Shown one piece after another: positions 1 through 11,116 of a stretch of DNA of 64,000 nt. The notes beneath the pieces were generated by a model that was not told the DNA's origin, did not search any database, and saw nothing but the letters and a program-made list of their open reading frames with translations. The position numbers and the translations under genes were made by a program. This DNA comes from Sarocladium kiliense (Eukaryota > Ascomycota > Sordariomycetes > Hypocreales > Sarocladiaceae): contig JAUZTG010000023.1 of NCBI GenBank assembly GCA_030734395.1, positions 558,001-622,000 of the forward strand. The letters run 5' to 3'. The first letter of the stretch is position 1; the number at the start of each line of letters is the position of its first letter.

Positions 1-732
1 TTCGCATGTTGTGGCAGTGCTTCAATCAAGTTGTGCGCAACCGGCCATCATCTAAGGTTCGGGGTTGCGTCTCCGTAGTGGTACGTGAAGCACCCCAGAT
101 ACATAAAAGTACATGCAGCCAACCCCATGTCCCCAGCTGTCAGTCTACCATCGATGACAGCTGGTCCAAGTTCCCCATATGTACTCTTTGCTTCAGCCTC
201 ATGCCTCACACACACACACACCGGTACCAGATAACCCCCCGAAGGGCCTGATTGACTGGCATTACATCACGCTGGCGCGGCCTCGGTCTGATATCTTTAC
301 TCATCACAGACGCGGCCGTCTGCAGTGACGAGAGCTAATTTCTAGGCTGCCTTGATGGTACAAAGCCACATATAAGCCAGCCCTCAATTGCGTTTTGGGG
401 GGGCAGCAACCACCACAATCACTGCACTTCGAACAAGTGCAGACCGAGGCCTCCGGGCGAGTGCTGTGTACGGGTGTCATGTATAAATACAAGCATGTGT
501 CTTAGTTCTGCATCTGCCCCATTTCTTCCATTGTTCCTTTTCGAAACATTGTATCTTCAACAATCTGTCTTAGCCTACCTTGAGCCACTTACACGGGGTT
601 TGACTACCCCAGCCTTGCTCAACATTGCGACATTCACACGGACCCGAACTACAATACCCGAGTTGTCCACTTCAACTCTCCGTCTCCTCAGATACTGTTG
701 ACCTTTTGACCACTTTCAAACTGGGTTCATCA
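1..732. other. Gene-free 5' flank with a (CA)n run
   Basis: No open frame here has recognisable protein features. A short CA dinucleotide run lies at 207-221. The last 200 bases are likely promoter and 5' UTR of the Cys/His-rich gene starting at 733. Confidence 0.5.
207..221. repeat. (CA)n microsatellite
   Basis: Seven and a half uninterrupted CA units in the left flank. Confidence 0.8.
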
Positions 733-2346
733 ATGTCAGTAAAGTCTCGCCAAAAGCCTGGCATCTGCCGGCTTGAAGGTTGCAAGCGAGACACAATTGT
801 GCTGCCCTTGCAGAACAACAAGAAGCTCAAGTCTAGATACTGCTATCGTCGTACGTAATGACCCGAGTCCCTTTCTCCCATGATAACTACGAATACTAAG
901 ATCCGAACACCAGACACTTGCGAGGTTGGATGGGGATGCCTCGAGCCTACGCGAAAGTCTGGGACTCTATACTGCAAAAATCGTAAGCTCGATCACTCCT
1001 CTGAAGCACGATACAGACTGACATTGAGAAGATCGGACCTGTGCTGAGAAGGATTGCCCTGTTGAAGGTCGCGACTTACACGATTGTGCCACTCCTTGGT
1101 ATTGTCAAAGGCGTAAGTAAATTTTATGTGCCTTATGGTTCCGCAAGATCTCTCCCAGCTAACAACATACCCTCTATCAGACGAATGCCCTGTGCCCAAC
1201 TGTCACAAGGCTGCTAAGCCTAGACACGACCACCCCCCTGCAGCTATCCCTGTCCCTCCACCCATCAACATCATGAAGCGATGTGCGGGGGATGATGGCT
1301 GCCCTAAGCGACCAGTAGACGACTCGGAATTCTGCGAGGATCACAAATGTCTCATTATCGACTGTCTCGACGCAAAAGAGGCACCAAATGGACGTTGCCT
1401 CGCCCATCAGCCATGCCAGGCCGTGGGATGTCCGAGCTTCGGTCGCTGGAACGAGCTGACTTCTCGGCCAGAGCGCTTCTGCTGGGGACATGAGAAGTGC
1501 GTGATGCTCAGCTGCCAGACTGTGATTGGGGCCGGAGAGCTGCATTGCGAGTTTCATCGGTGTAAGCTTGATGGATGCAAGGGAGAGAAGTACGTCTGGG
1601 AGACCAAGAGTGACTATTGTCGTGTTCGTAAGTATTCCTTCCCTTTTGCGACTCCGTGAGACAGGTGCTAACATTCTATGCTAGATACATGCGGCACCAC
1701 AGGTTGCCTGAAGCCTATCCAAGGGCGACAGTATCCGCCACCAGATGTCTCCAGCATCTTCTTCCGCCACTGTCATGAGCACACTTGCAACCGGTCAGAC
1801 TGCGTCGAGGAGTCTGTGGTTAAGCTTGGACCTTGCCGAGCACATAGCTGCTCAGCCCCAACTTGCAACCACAACGTCTACGACCCTCACACCTATTGCA
1901 ACAACCATGAGTGCCACTCAGAAGGCTGCAATGATCCCTCGATCCCAGACACTTCAGTCCCATATTGTCTGGAAAAGCATGCCTGTACATGGCCACATGA
2001 CGACACACCTTGCAAAAGCCCTCGATACCCCAACAACTCGTTCCAGACTCTCTGTTCACATCACTCCATCTGCCAGGCTGAGATGAACGGCGAAGAGAGA
2101 GAGCGGCTTAGGCAACAGCAACAGCAGCGCGAAGCCGAAGAGCAGGCTCGTTCCGACGCCGCGGGGACAGGTACTCCTGCTCCGCAAGATCGTGGGCCTT
2201 CTCCTCGATCTGAAGAGCCCAGAGGTCGTGATGAGAGACGAAGGCGACGACCTGAGGGGCGTCGGGACGCGACCTGGTCGGGAGAGGAGTGGTCTGAGGA
2301 GGACTTTAGGCCTCGCTACCCGCCATACTCAAATTGGCGAGGGTGA
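733..2346 (+). CDS. Cys/His-rich tandem-module protein (fungal, function unknown)
   Basis: Five exons: 733-850, 914-982, 1032-1112, 1181-1627 and 1685-2346, coding for 458 aa. The first in-frame ATG is at 733. Residues 1 to about 360 are a chain of roughly ten short modules of the form H-x-C-x(3-4)-C followed by 10-25 residues and [YF]-C-x2-H. The spacing resembles metal-binding or disulfide knots, but I do not recognise a named family. A Gln/Glu/Arg-rich, low-complexity and probably disordered tail of about 90 residues follows (from near 2080). There is no signal peptide, so metal binding inside the cell is more likely than a secreted role; that is inference. All four introns are phase 1 and interrupt the same module His codon (C|AC or C|AT), which supports the exon boundaries and suggests growth by module duplication. 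Confidence is high for the gene and low for any function. Confidence 0.8.
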
Positions 2347-4726
2347 GAACGCAAAAGTCGGTGTCCTCGGTTCCTCGTTTGACCGTGGGTGATGTGCCAC
2401 GTTGGACGTTCTAGCTTCCAACAAGGGTCCTTGACGAGATCAGAGTCCTCGATGTGAGTATCTCTCTCGGGCTGGAGCAAAACATTCGCTCATCGGAAAG
2501 GGATCTCGACGCAGATCAGGGACCAGATCATTTCTGGGAGAGTGCTTCTCCCCGCAGGAGCTCACCGGATGTGGATTTCCGGGTTGGGCGGATCATTCAT
2601 CAAGGTTGAAGATCACAAAGAGCTTCCGTATCCGCCAGGTGCTTCTGTGCATCGTTGAAGTGGCAGGCCCTCAGCAAGGAGACAAGGGTCACTGCCATGG
2701 CAGCCGTACTCCCTGCTCAGAGATACGAGGCTGCCATCTTCTTGTGAGAAGTATCACCAGCCGGTAGCCAACAGCTATTCTGGACTTGCGAGTGGTATTG
2801 GGCATCAACCTTCTTGACTGTCGCAATCATCATAAGGGATGGCCTGATCCTTCTCGAACTTGCCCAAGAAGATGCCGTGGTCCTTGGAAGGGTGCGACGC
2901 CACCAGGGTCAACCGAAATGTCTCATGGTATTTCATTTGACTTTTTGGAGACTGGGCAATATGAGTTGCTGTTGATCGTGATGACAATCCCAAGTCCTGG
3001 GGTTATTGGGTTCCTGAAGCAATCCAATCCCTGTAATACTTCCACCATCCATGGTCATCACTTAAAGCAACAGCTCGTGCGTTGGATGGGCTTGGATACA
3101 CAGATTGTACAAATCCTACTATACACATACCATCATGGCCTTGTTCGTATGCATACCATGGACGTAGTCTTCTCTACCAGTATATAGAGCCGTCGCATCG
3201 CTCAGTCACGGCTTCACCGTGGGCCTATTACATTCATGGTAGGGTATTTGAATTACCTGGAACCCACCTACTCCAGCTGGGCTTCTTTATGAGCCACCCT
3301 GTTCAGAGTCACCGTTTGTCATCTCGGGCGTGGCGGCCGCCTCATAGTCTACACGTCGGGTAGTACCATAGCCTGGCATGTCTCGAGGGCATGCTGTCCC
3401 ATCTCGTGCTTACTGGGACGGATAAGTGCGTGGAGTCGACCCTCTGCCTGAGTAGCGTAGTTGCTGTCCACGAGATAGGACCCATGGACAATGACAGTGC
3501 GGCTGGATGACATTGCGGTTGTGAGAATGCAGGGCTCTGGGGTAGTGACGAGAGGCGAATGGTTGTTAGTAGTAAGCTTCTCCCCAAGCGACGGGTTGGG
3601 GATTTTGAAGCGGAATTGAGGCCTGATGTCGTCCTGCCATACGAGCCTCACGGCGGCGGTTTCACCTTGACTCGGAGACTTCAGCTCGATGAGAGGTGGC
3701 AGCAGACCATTCGGACGGCTCCCTCGTCCTCATTGGGCTCACCAGGAACGGCAACCGCAGTGGAGGGCGATAGGTGGCCCCCCGCTGGGAAATAAGAGCA
3801 TAAGAGTCTGCCGAGATCTTGCCATGCCAGGGGATCAAGCAGAGGCGCTCTGTAGATGACGGACAACAAGTCATCTCGTCCCTAGGGCCCAAGTCGGCCG
3901 TCCAGCATTCGCCGTCCGAGAGTCCACCCCTGAAGCGCCATGGTCCATACACATCAACAACAGGGGCTCATATCATCGCCTACCTAGGGGTTGAGAGGGG
4001 GGAAATTGATGCCAATTCGGAATAAACGAGCTCCTACCAGATTGAAAAGATCAATTGGTTCTGGTTTACCAGGGATCGGCTGGGGACCTTCCTCAATGCA
4101 GGGCTCTGGAAGGTGGCTGATGTGATGGAATCGCCCTCGCCTGCGCACGATATGGTCGTCCCGGGTCCATAGCCAGTTCCCGACGTTCTCGCGACATGGC
4201 TTCCTCATCGGAGAATAGCAGGGTAGGGAGTTGCAGGTTATGGAATCAAGTTATGACGGTTATGTCCCGTCCTTGGGGGAACCGTGTTTCCCTGAGAGCA
4301 TCGAGGGGCTCCGAGGGAACTCGTCTTGGAGCCTTGGAGGGCTTGAAGAAGCCAGCCGCCTTTTTGGTGGAGTTGGTAGGGATCATTCCGTCCTTCAGTG
4401 GCTGAACAGTCTGATCGTGAAGAGTCTGTTCACCGAGATTGTCAGGGCTTTGAAGATTCACGAATGCGAATGATGGTCTTCCCGGCGTCGGCCACGCTGA
4501 CACAGTAGGCCACATGATCAAGGAAGACCATAGAGTCCAAACGATCCCACAGCATGATAACCTTCGGACCACGAGTTTTCGAGTGTTCGAGCAGATTGGT
4601 GGAGTAGTACAAGAGTTGGACCCCTGCGCTCTGTACATCGGTCTTTCGTCAAGGGTTGTTCGAAGAAAGTCATCATCGCTTGCATTAATTCAAAGTATTA
4701 ACTGCGTACCTCGAAGGCCCCGAGCA
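2347..4726. other. Intergenic, no supported gene
   Basis: About 2.4 kb. Several unrelated open frames of 60-130 codons occur on both strands, densest on the minus strand between 3340 and 4640. None has a recognisable domain, a consistent start, or joinable splice sites that I could find. It may hold a decayed gene, but I cannot name one. There is no strong AT shift that would indicate heavy RIP mutation. Confidence 0.4.
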
Positions 4727-6187
4727 TCAATCCAATGCCCTTGTCCTGTTCACACTGACCTCCACCGTTCGTACGATTCCATCTGACGCATCGTATGGTA
4801 ACCTCGCTTTTGGATTCACTGGTGATACAGCTGGCCCACCCATTGAGTCGAATGATGAGTACTTCATGACCCGCCGTTGATCAAGTCCATTTGATCCTTC
4901 GTTCTCGAGAATGGAGACATTGGAGCCGGCAGTAGCCAGCCGACGATCTGTGTCGGGGTCGTTTCGTCGGGCAGATATGCGGGGAAGAGAGTGTTGCGTG
5001 CTGTGGCTGAGGGCCGTGATTCTTGATGCCAGAATGTCGATGCTGGAGAAGAAAGAAAGAAGTCAGGCAAATGTTCTCAAAGCGACAAGAAAGTGACAGA
5101 TTGAGCCAGGAACTTACTATAACATCACTGGGAAGAGACACTCCAGTGTGTAAATGAACCGATCAATCTGGCTCGCCAAGTTTGTCGATGCCTGCATCGT
5201 CGGCTGGAAGAAATACGTGACTGCCCTCGTGATACCCAGAATCGCCAAAATCGCCTGCCGAATCTCCGTACTCCTCATTAGATGGCGAAACAGCGCTGCT
5301 CGGTGCGATACATGCACCGAGATCTTCTTTGCAGAGAGGAATGTCCGGATCAGGAAGGTTGCTGAGGTACACTCGATGAGGGCGAGCCCGACAAAATATC
5401 CGATGTGCATGCCGTTGATGAGCTGCTGCAGGTCAAGACTTGGGTCGAGGATGGCTCGCACGCGGTTTACGAGGATAATTATGCGGGCGGCTACGACAGC
5501 CATCATGAGCGACCAGAATATCGTCTTGAGCAAGATGAGTTCTCGTGGTGGGAGGAGTCGGATGAGGATCATGTAACTGTAGAATGTGATGCCGGCTTCT
5601 TGGACCTGAAGTCGACTGTCAGCAACAGTGTATGGTGCGACACAGGATATTTCAACGTACGAGCCACATCACATCGGCCATGCAGGACGCCGCCGCAGTG
5701 TTGATCCGCGGATAGTCTGCGTAGAAAGCATAATAGCAGAGGCCATTTGCGACTGCAGCCGCTGTAGAAACAACGATTGGTACCAGTGACACAGGCGTGA
5801 CTCTGGTGATGGCGATGATGGTCAGGCCGTAGAGAAGATTCGCAATACCGATGGTGCTCAGGATGGCCCAGCTGAGCTCGAAGTACAAGACCTGCTCCAT
5901 GGCACGACGTCTCGTGTGATGAGGCTCGCCGACGACAGCGGAAGAGGCGTGTTGATCATGGCACGGTTACAAGCGTGCGGGAAGGGTGATGGGCTGGGCG
6001 GGACAGGGCGCTGGTAATATACATCGAGCACACCACATGCAGTCACCAAGATGCGAAGCAACGTGGAGGTGGGTTCCGGCAGGTTGTCAATGATCTGGGG
6101 AAAGCCTCCTCGTGTTGGGGAATTCTCGGGACTGGGGGGGGAGGCATCGAGGAGGGGGGGGATGCCGTACACCCTTTCCTCCGCCAT
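4727..6187 (-). CDS. Multi-pass integral membrane protein (fungal, PTH11/rhodopsin-like architecture)
   Basis: Model on the minus strand: exons 6187-6023, 5891-5661, 5605-5118 and 5042-4727, giving 399 aa. Introns of 131, 55 and 75 bp have GT-AG ends and all joins are in frame. The core has about seven hydrophobic segments, including stretches near 5880-5700 and 5600-5130. It ends in a polar tail of about 105 residues encoded by the last exon, rich in Arg, Ser and Asp. This fits fungal orphan 7TM or PTH11-like proteins, but no CFEM domain is present and I cannot assign the family firmly. The first exon (55 aa) is less certain. An alternative is a start at the ATG at 5900, reading straight through to 5661 and giving 347 aa. 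The 6187 start is preferred because the join at 6023/5891 adds a first hydrophobic segment in frame. Confidence 0.65.
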
Positions 6188-8397
6188 GTCAACTAGCTAT
6201 GCCCGCTGCAATTCGGCCGGCTCCTTCAGCATGCGTGGGTTCACTCGTCAGTATGGTGATCATTGATCCAGAAATTCTGCATGTCTCGGCAGGGGTGCTC
6301 TTGAAGGGGGGCCTAAAAAGAGTTCAGAGGCCTGTCCTTCTGCGTGCACACGCATACCAGAGGATTTGCGGACTGCTGGAGCTAGCCTGCCGGGGTGCAC
6401 TAGGCCAGCTGTCCCCAGGTTCAGGGGAACTTTGCAGGTTGTCATAGTTTTGGTCCCGCCCCCAGACTCGAGGATCTTGCCCAGGTTTCGCTGCTCGAGT
6501 AGCGGGGTCGGAGAAAGCACTTTTACCGGCCAAAGGATCGCTCGCTACTGTCACCATCGCCGCCCGCTAGGAAATTAACTAGGAATCGGACACCGAGCGC
6601 TTCTCATGGTTCGATGCACCGTTCCGTTGGTCCTCGGTGTAAAGGTTAATATGTTAAACGGTCTAGCCCAGGACCAGTCGTCAAAGCATTTTCCCAGCGT
6701 GAGGTTCAGCGGCGCAGGCTCTGCCTGCATATGCAAGCGCTAGGAACAGACGCTGTAGTGGTTGGCTAACTCCCCTGCGTCGGAGTCGTCACTATATCCA
6801 GGGATGTTGCTTTAGATTGGGGAACCACTGTCTTTCCGGGTTTGGGGTCTTCGCTGCCTATCCCATGAAATGAGCCAAGGCCTCGCACTCGTCGTGTCGT
6901 AACAACTTGATGAAGCATCCGGTTCCATGATCGCGGTTCGACAGAATCCACAATGGCTGAAAGGATTCTTCCAGTTACTTACAACATTCTCAATGTTGAA
7001 TTGTCCGCCCAATTGAACTCCCTGGTAGCTTGAAGGTTTGACATGCCGGGCTGGCTCCAGGAACCGACATGGCGACGCCTCCACTTGGTTCCGAGACAGA
7101 AACCATTAGCCTGTGGCTTTAGCGCTTGTCAGGAAACACTCCCAACTCTTGGCCGGTACTCGGAGAGTTGATTCCTCAGTCCTCGTCACTGTAACAGTCT
7201 TGCCGGTCTGTCGCATCCCCCGAAGGTCGGACTCAAGTGGAAGGCCGCCAGCTGAGACCTGGTCCATAGGGCATGAAAGGTATCCGCCTTGGAGACAAGC
7301 GAATTCTCGGAACCAAAGAAAGACGGAGCCTCAAAAGACTAGCTGGTAAGCTGAAGATGCCCAGCTGCAGGAGTCCACTGGTCTAAATGCGTCCGTTCTT
7401 TGGAGTTGGTCACACCGTGTATGGTGTGCGGCTGGACAAACACCTTGCGATGGGATGGGGTAAGGTTTGGAATAGCCACCATGTAGGCGAATCGAGGACC
7501 AACAACAATGTTGTTAGTCATAACATTCCGGAAATCATTTCATACACATACCCGGAAATAAGGTACCTGAAGCTGAAGAATTTACTGAGAGGCGATTCAC
7601 CAACATCGGAGCTGCTCGACAAGCATTCCCTTGCAAGCGCAGGACGGCGCTCGTAAGTGGAATGAAACAGAGACTCGACGGTCCTTAGTGCGATTTACCT
7701 CACGCTGACAGATCGCTGTGGTGGTTGCATTCGGGGGTGAAGTTCTGCTCACTGTAACCCTCCTTCAATGCTCATGTCCAATGGTTTTGGATTCGCTTGT
7801 GGCCAGATGCTGGGAAGCGACACCAAGCGCAGGACAGGGCCCAGCGACTGGGTGCGTTAGCCGGTGTCATGCTGGGTTCGTGATCCAGCGATTTGGACCT
7901 TTGACAGTTTGACAGTCCAGCGTAGCATCGAGGCAGCAGTGTCAAGGATGTCTTAGTCTGTCTCGTGTTGTGAACTGCCATAGACAGGGGCGCCGACGGT
8001 GCATAGAAGGTCTTCGCTGCAAGGAGAGCTTTGTCACGGAGCACCAGGAGATCATTGCTGTCATCAAGGTCCAGCTCTCATTGGATCGGAAGCGGAGACG
8101 ATGACACTGACGCTGCGACGATCCGGAGCTTCAGCAAGCTCTGGTGGATCATTGGGTGTGGTGGTGGTGATGGACTAGATCACTGGGACCTGGGGACAGA
8201 GCCAATGTTGAGCCGATATTCTCCCGCCTCACCACCAAATTTTCTCGCCGGCCAAATCGCAGCCGCCCCACTTTCGACACCGCGAAGGCCTCAATGTCAC
8301 GCGTCGACACTGACATTCTCATCTGAAGCCTCATTATCGATCATACGGGATCCCTCCTCTCCCGTTTCCCTCACCACTTCTCACATAACTCGCAAAG
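6188..8397. other. Intergenic, no supported gene
   Basis: About 2.2 kb with only short frames that lack composition bias or motifs. The last 100-150 bases upstream of 8398 are pyrimidine-rich, as expected for a fungal promoter and 5' leader of the SmF gene. Confidence 0.5.
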
Positions 8398-8738
8398 ATG
8401 AGCTTCGTACCCGTCAACCCGCGGCCTATGCTGCAAGACCTCGTCAACAAGACCATCTACGTTCGCCTGAAATGGGGAGAGACTGAGTACAAGGGCACCC
8501 TCGTGTCAGTCGACAGCTACATGAACCTACAGCTGTCAGGAACGGAGGAATACATTGCAGACAAGCCAACAGGGACTCTCGGCCAAGTGCTGATCAGGTG
8601 AGTGGCTAGGCGCTGCAGGGCTACATGAGAGGATGTGGTAGATGAGGATGAGCAAAGACTGACTCGATTACCAGGTGCAACAACGTTCTGTGGGTGCGGG
8701 GAGCCGATGAGAAGGGCGACGCTGCTATGACTGGTTGA
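8398..8738 (+). CDS. SMX3: Small nuclear ribonucleoprotein F (SmF)
   Basis: Two exons, 8398-8597 and 8675-8738, separated by a 77-bp GT-AG intron; 87 aa, the normal size for SmF. SmF is one of seven Sm proteins that form the ring on U1, U2, U4 and U5 snRNAs in the nuclear spliceosome. The Sm1 motif (EYKGTLVSVDSYMNLQL) lies at about residues 29-45. The Sm2 motif (VLIRCNNVLWVRG) spans the splice junction near residues 63-75. The N-terminal segment with VNPRPMLQDL is typical of F rather than of the other Sm proteins. The intron splits an Arg codon inside Sm2. No neighbour is functionally linked. The symbol follows budding yeast; fission yeast uses smf1. Confidence 0.96.
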
Positions 8739-10783
8739 GGGCCGCGGAAGGCCGGGGTTATTTTGTGTCTTTATTGGGCGGAGTTCAACTGGATAGAGGG
8801 TTCTGCTTCCACGCCGACTGAGAGCATCATCAATGCGACGACATTTGCGCCTTTTCCAATTCAGAGCCTACGACTTGTGAGTCTCGAGAGGAACTTGTAT
8901 TGGTGTTTCAGGGCTATCGCCGCAGATACTGGGAGGCTACGAGGGTTGAAGTCGTCCGCGGCCGGGTATGTGGATGAAGCCATACGAGATGTTTCACCGG
9001 TTGAGCCAGCCACGACGCCTTGATACCATCCTAAACCGTTCATCGTTCAACAGTCGCTCAGGACTTGCTCTTGCCGAATCGACCTCTTCGTTACCTTCCT
9101 TCACTACCGGTACCTCATATTCACCACCTGCCCCTTGTTCCGCCACCCGCCACCACCTCTTCCTCGCGCCACTTTCCGGCCACTATCACCCCCTAAACCC
9201 CATGAATACCAAAGAAGCCTTTATAATCTAAAATAAGCTATCCTACCATCGTCCTCCCAGCAAAGCTGCCTCGGTGGCCTAGCTGGCATAGGACTATCAG
9301 GGGGTCTGGGGTTCAAAGCACCCGAAGCATCCGAATAAGAAGCCATCCTCTCAGTACTGTGAGGTCCAGAGTTCGAATCCCAAAGGCGCGAGTTTTAGGA
9401 TAAAAACAATGGCCCAAGCAGAAGGCAAGCGGGTGGTGGATGGGTGTCAGGGGCGGAGATACCAGGCTTTCCTTTTTATCACATTCTTGCATTCCGTGAT
9501 GAGAATGAATGAACTCATTCGTGATGCCTTTCAAACCCATATCGTGATCTTTCAAGGCTCTATTGACCTTGCTTCCTCTTTGTGACGTTCTCAAAAACGC
9601 GATCCAGGATATCTTTGAGGCGGCAGCTTCAGCAGTCCCACCAGATTGCACGGGTTCACTTCGCGCTAGGTTATCAAAGAGGCCATACATACTGGCCGTA
9701 TCTTGACTTGAGAGCGATCGTCGTGCAAAATGACGCTTGAAATGATGGCGCAGAGCCCGCTGTTCGAGCATCCTGCCTTCTGAAAGGATTGGTCGACCGG
9801 ACTCGAACCGCATATGCTTCCAGAACGAACTCGCTTCGCATTCCGCCTTTTCCGACAAGCGGCCGCCTGATCGCTAAAGCTTTGCATTTCTGCCCAACCT
9901 TCGGTATCACCACGAGAGTCAATGACAGAGGAGAACAATGTTGGTCGATCGGTCTGCTTGGACATGCTACCAGCTTTGCTCGCATAGCCTCGATGTAAAG
10001 CCTTCTAGCCCTTACAAATACATGCTAGATCTAAGACCACGGTCACGCGGGAACACCTCTAATGCAGTTGGCTGTGCTGTTGGGATCATTTGCAACTTCA
10101 ACCAAACCGCCAAGGGCGATCGGGCGATGCTCCCAGCCTGCACAAGCTTTCCAGCCTCGGCCTGCATCATTCGGTCAGGCTTCATATGTCGCAGCCAATC
10201 AAGAGATTTAGCGGGAGATATGGATGCTGACATGGCCTCATTTCTTGCGGCTTGGTGGCATCTCATCCCGTTGCGACACCGGCCGAATGCTTAATCTGGA
10301 GCCATTCTACTGCGAGCACTCCAACCTTCGCAGTCGCCCGATCCAATACTTCATATGCTGTTGGTTGTGTGTCCCAATAGTCTCGGTCATTCCAGCAGTG
10401 AAGCCACGGGGCTTGGACGACTTGGCACGCCCAGTACGTGATCTAGGCGAACTGGAAACTTGAGGGCACTTGGATGAAACCAGCGACAGCACCTTGTTAG
10501 AGCATCGCGACCATGACGATAAAAGCCATCGCCTGTCTACTTCGAAGACGGATTTAATTCAATCCCCAACTGCTTGCGACAACCATTCACAACCCGAGGC
10601 GCAGCCGTTTCGATCGATAGTCAGACAGCCACCATCTTATCGTCGCCGCGTGTGCCCAGCTTGCTTCCCCGCACACAGCCACCCAGCCTTCTCAGCTCAA
10701 AGAGACAAGCGACCTTGAGCGAGAGATAAAGTCGTCTTCCCACATCTTCATCGCCAATCCGCCTCAGATCCTCAACTGCCATC
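8739..10783. other. Intergenic, with a tRNA-like remnant
   Basis: About 2 kb without a supported coding gene. It contains the tRNA-like element at 9268-9396 described separately, and an isolated reverse-oriented B-box-like motif at 9799-9809. The 181-codon minus frame at 9313-9858 runs across these elements and shows no protein features. Confidence 0.45.
9268..9396 (+). other. Degenerate tRNA-like element (possible tRNA pseudogene or SINE head)
   Basis: A good A-box match, TGGCCTAGCTGG, lies at 9275-9286 directly after a 7-base GCCTCGG. A near-complementary CCGAAGC at 9322-9328 could pair with it at six of seven positions. A weak B-box (GGTTCAAAGCA) is at 9310-9320 and a strong one (AGTTCGAATCC) at 9370-9380. 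A TTTT at 9393-9396 would fit an RNA polymerase III terminator. I could not fold a standard anticodon arm or a consistent T stem, so this is not called an intact tRNA. Confidence 0.25.
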
Positions 10784-11116
10784 ATGAGTACAACAGTCGC
10801 CGTCATTGCCGTCATAGTCGCGGTCCTCATCCTCTCCATCCTCATCTTCGCCTGCTGGAAAGGCGAGAAAGTCGGCAGGAGGGCTCACCTACCCTTCCGC
10901 GACGCCAGGCGGAGACGAAAAATGCGAAATATCCAGGCTGAAGAGGAAGGCCGGTATTCCGAGAGCTGGGCTTCGACGCAATTAGAGCCATATGCTGTTG
11001 AGGCACCAGGGACGGGCCTTGCAGAGCTGGGAAATGACGAACAGCGACCTTCAACCCCGCCGCCGGCGTACTTCCCTCGAAGCGGGAACAACGGACCGCC
11101 TCAGACGAGATCATGA
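10784..11116 (+). CDS. Small single-pass membrane protein with PY motif (Rcr-like)
   Basis: Single exon, 110 aa, ATG at 10784. Residues 3-25 form one strongly hydrophobic helix at the extreme N-terminus. An Arg/Lys-rich stretch follows (about residues 36-48) and should stay cytosolic. The rest is polar and probably disordered. Near residues 96-100 there is PPPAY, a PPxY motif of the kind bound by WW domains of Rsp5/Nedd4 ubiquitin ligases. An N-terminal helix, basic patch and C-terminal PY motif are the layout of the yeast Rcr1/Rcr2 adaptor family, so a membrane-bound ligase adaptor is the best inference. Overall similarity cannot be judged here. A 5' leader rich in pyrimidines precedes it. 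Confidence 0.65.
   Translation: MSTTVAVIAVIVAVLILSILIFACWKGEKVGRRAHLPFRDARRRRKMRNIQAEEEGRYSESWASTQLEPYAVEAPGTGLAELGNDEQRPSTPPPAYFPRSGNNGPPQTRS

Noticed and set aside
9799..9809. Reverse B-box (GGACTCGAACC) suggesting a minus-strand tRNA
   Set aside because: A CCA-like end follows and a weak D-arm can be drawn, but the acceptor and T stems do not pair, so no tRNA is called.
9313..9858. 181-codon minus-strand open frame
   Set aside because: It runs through tRNA-like motifs and has no protein-like blocks.
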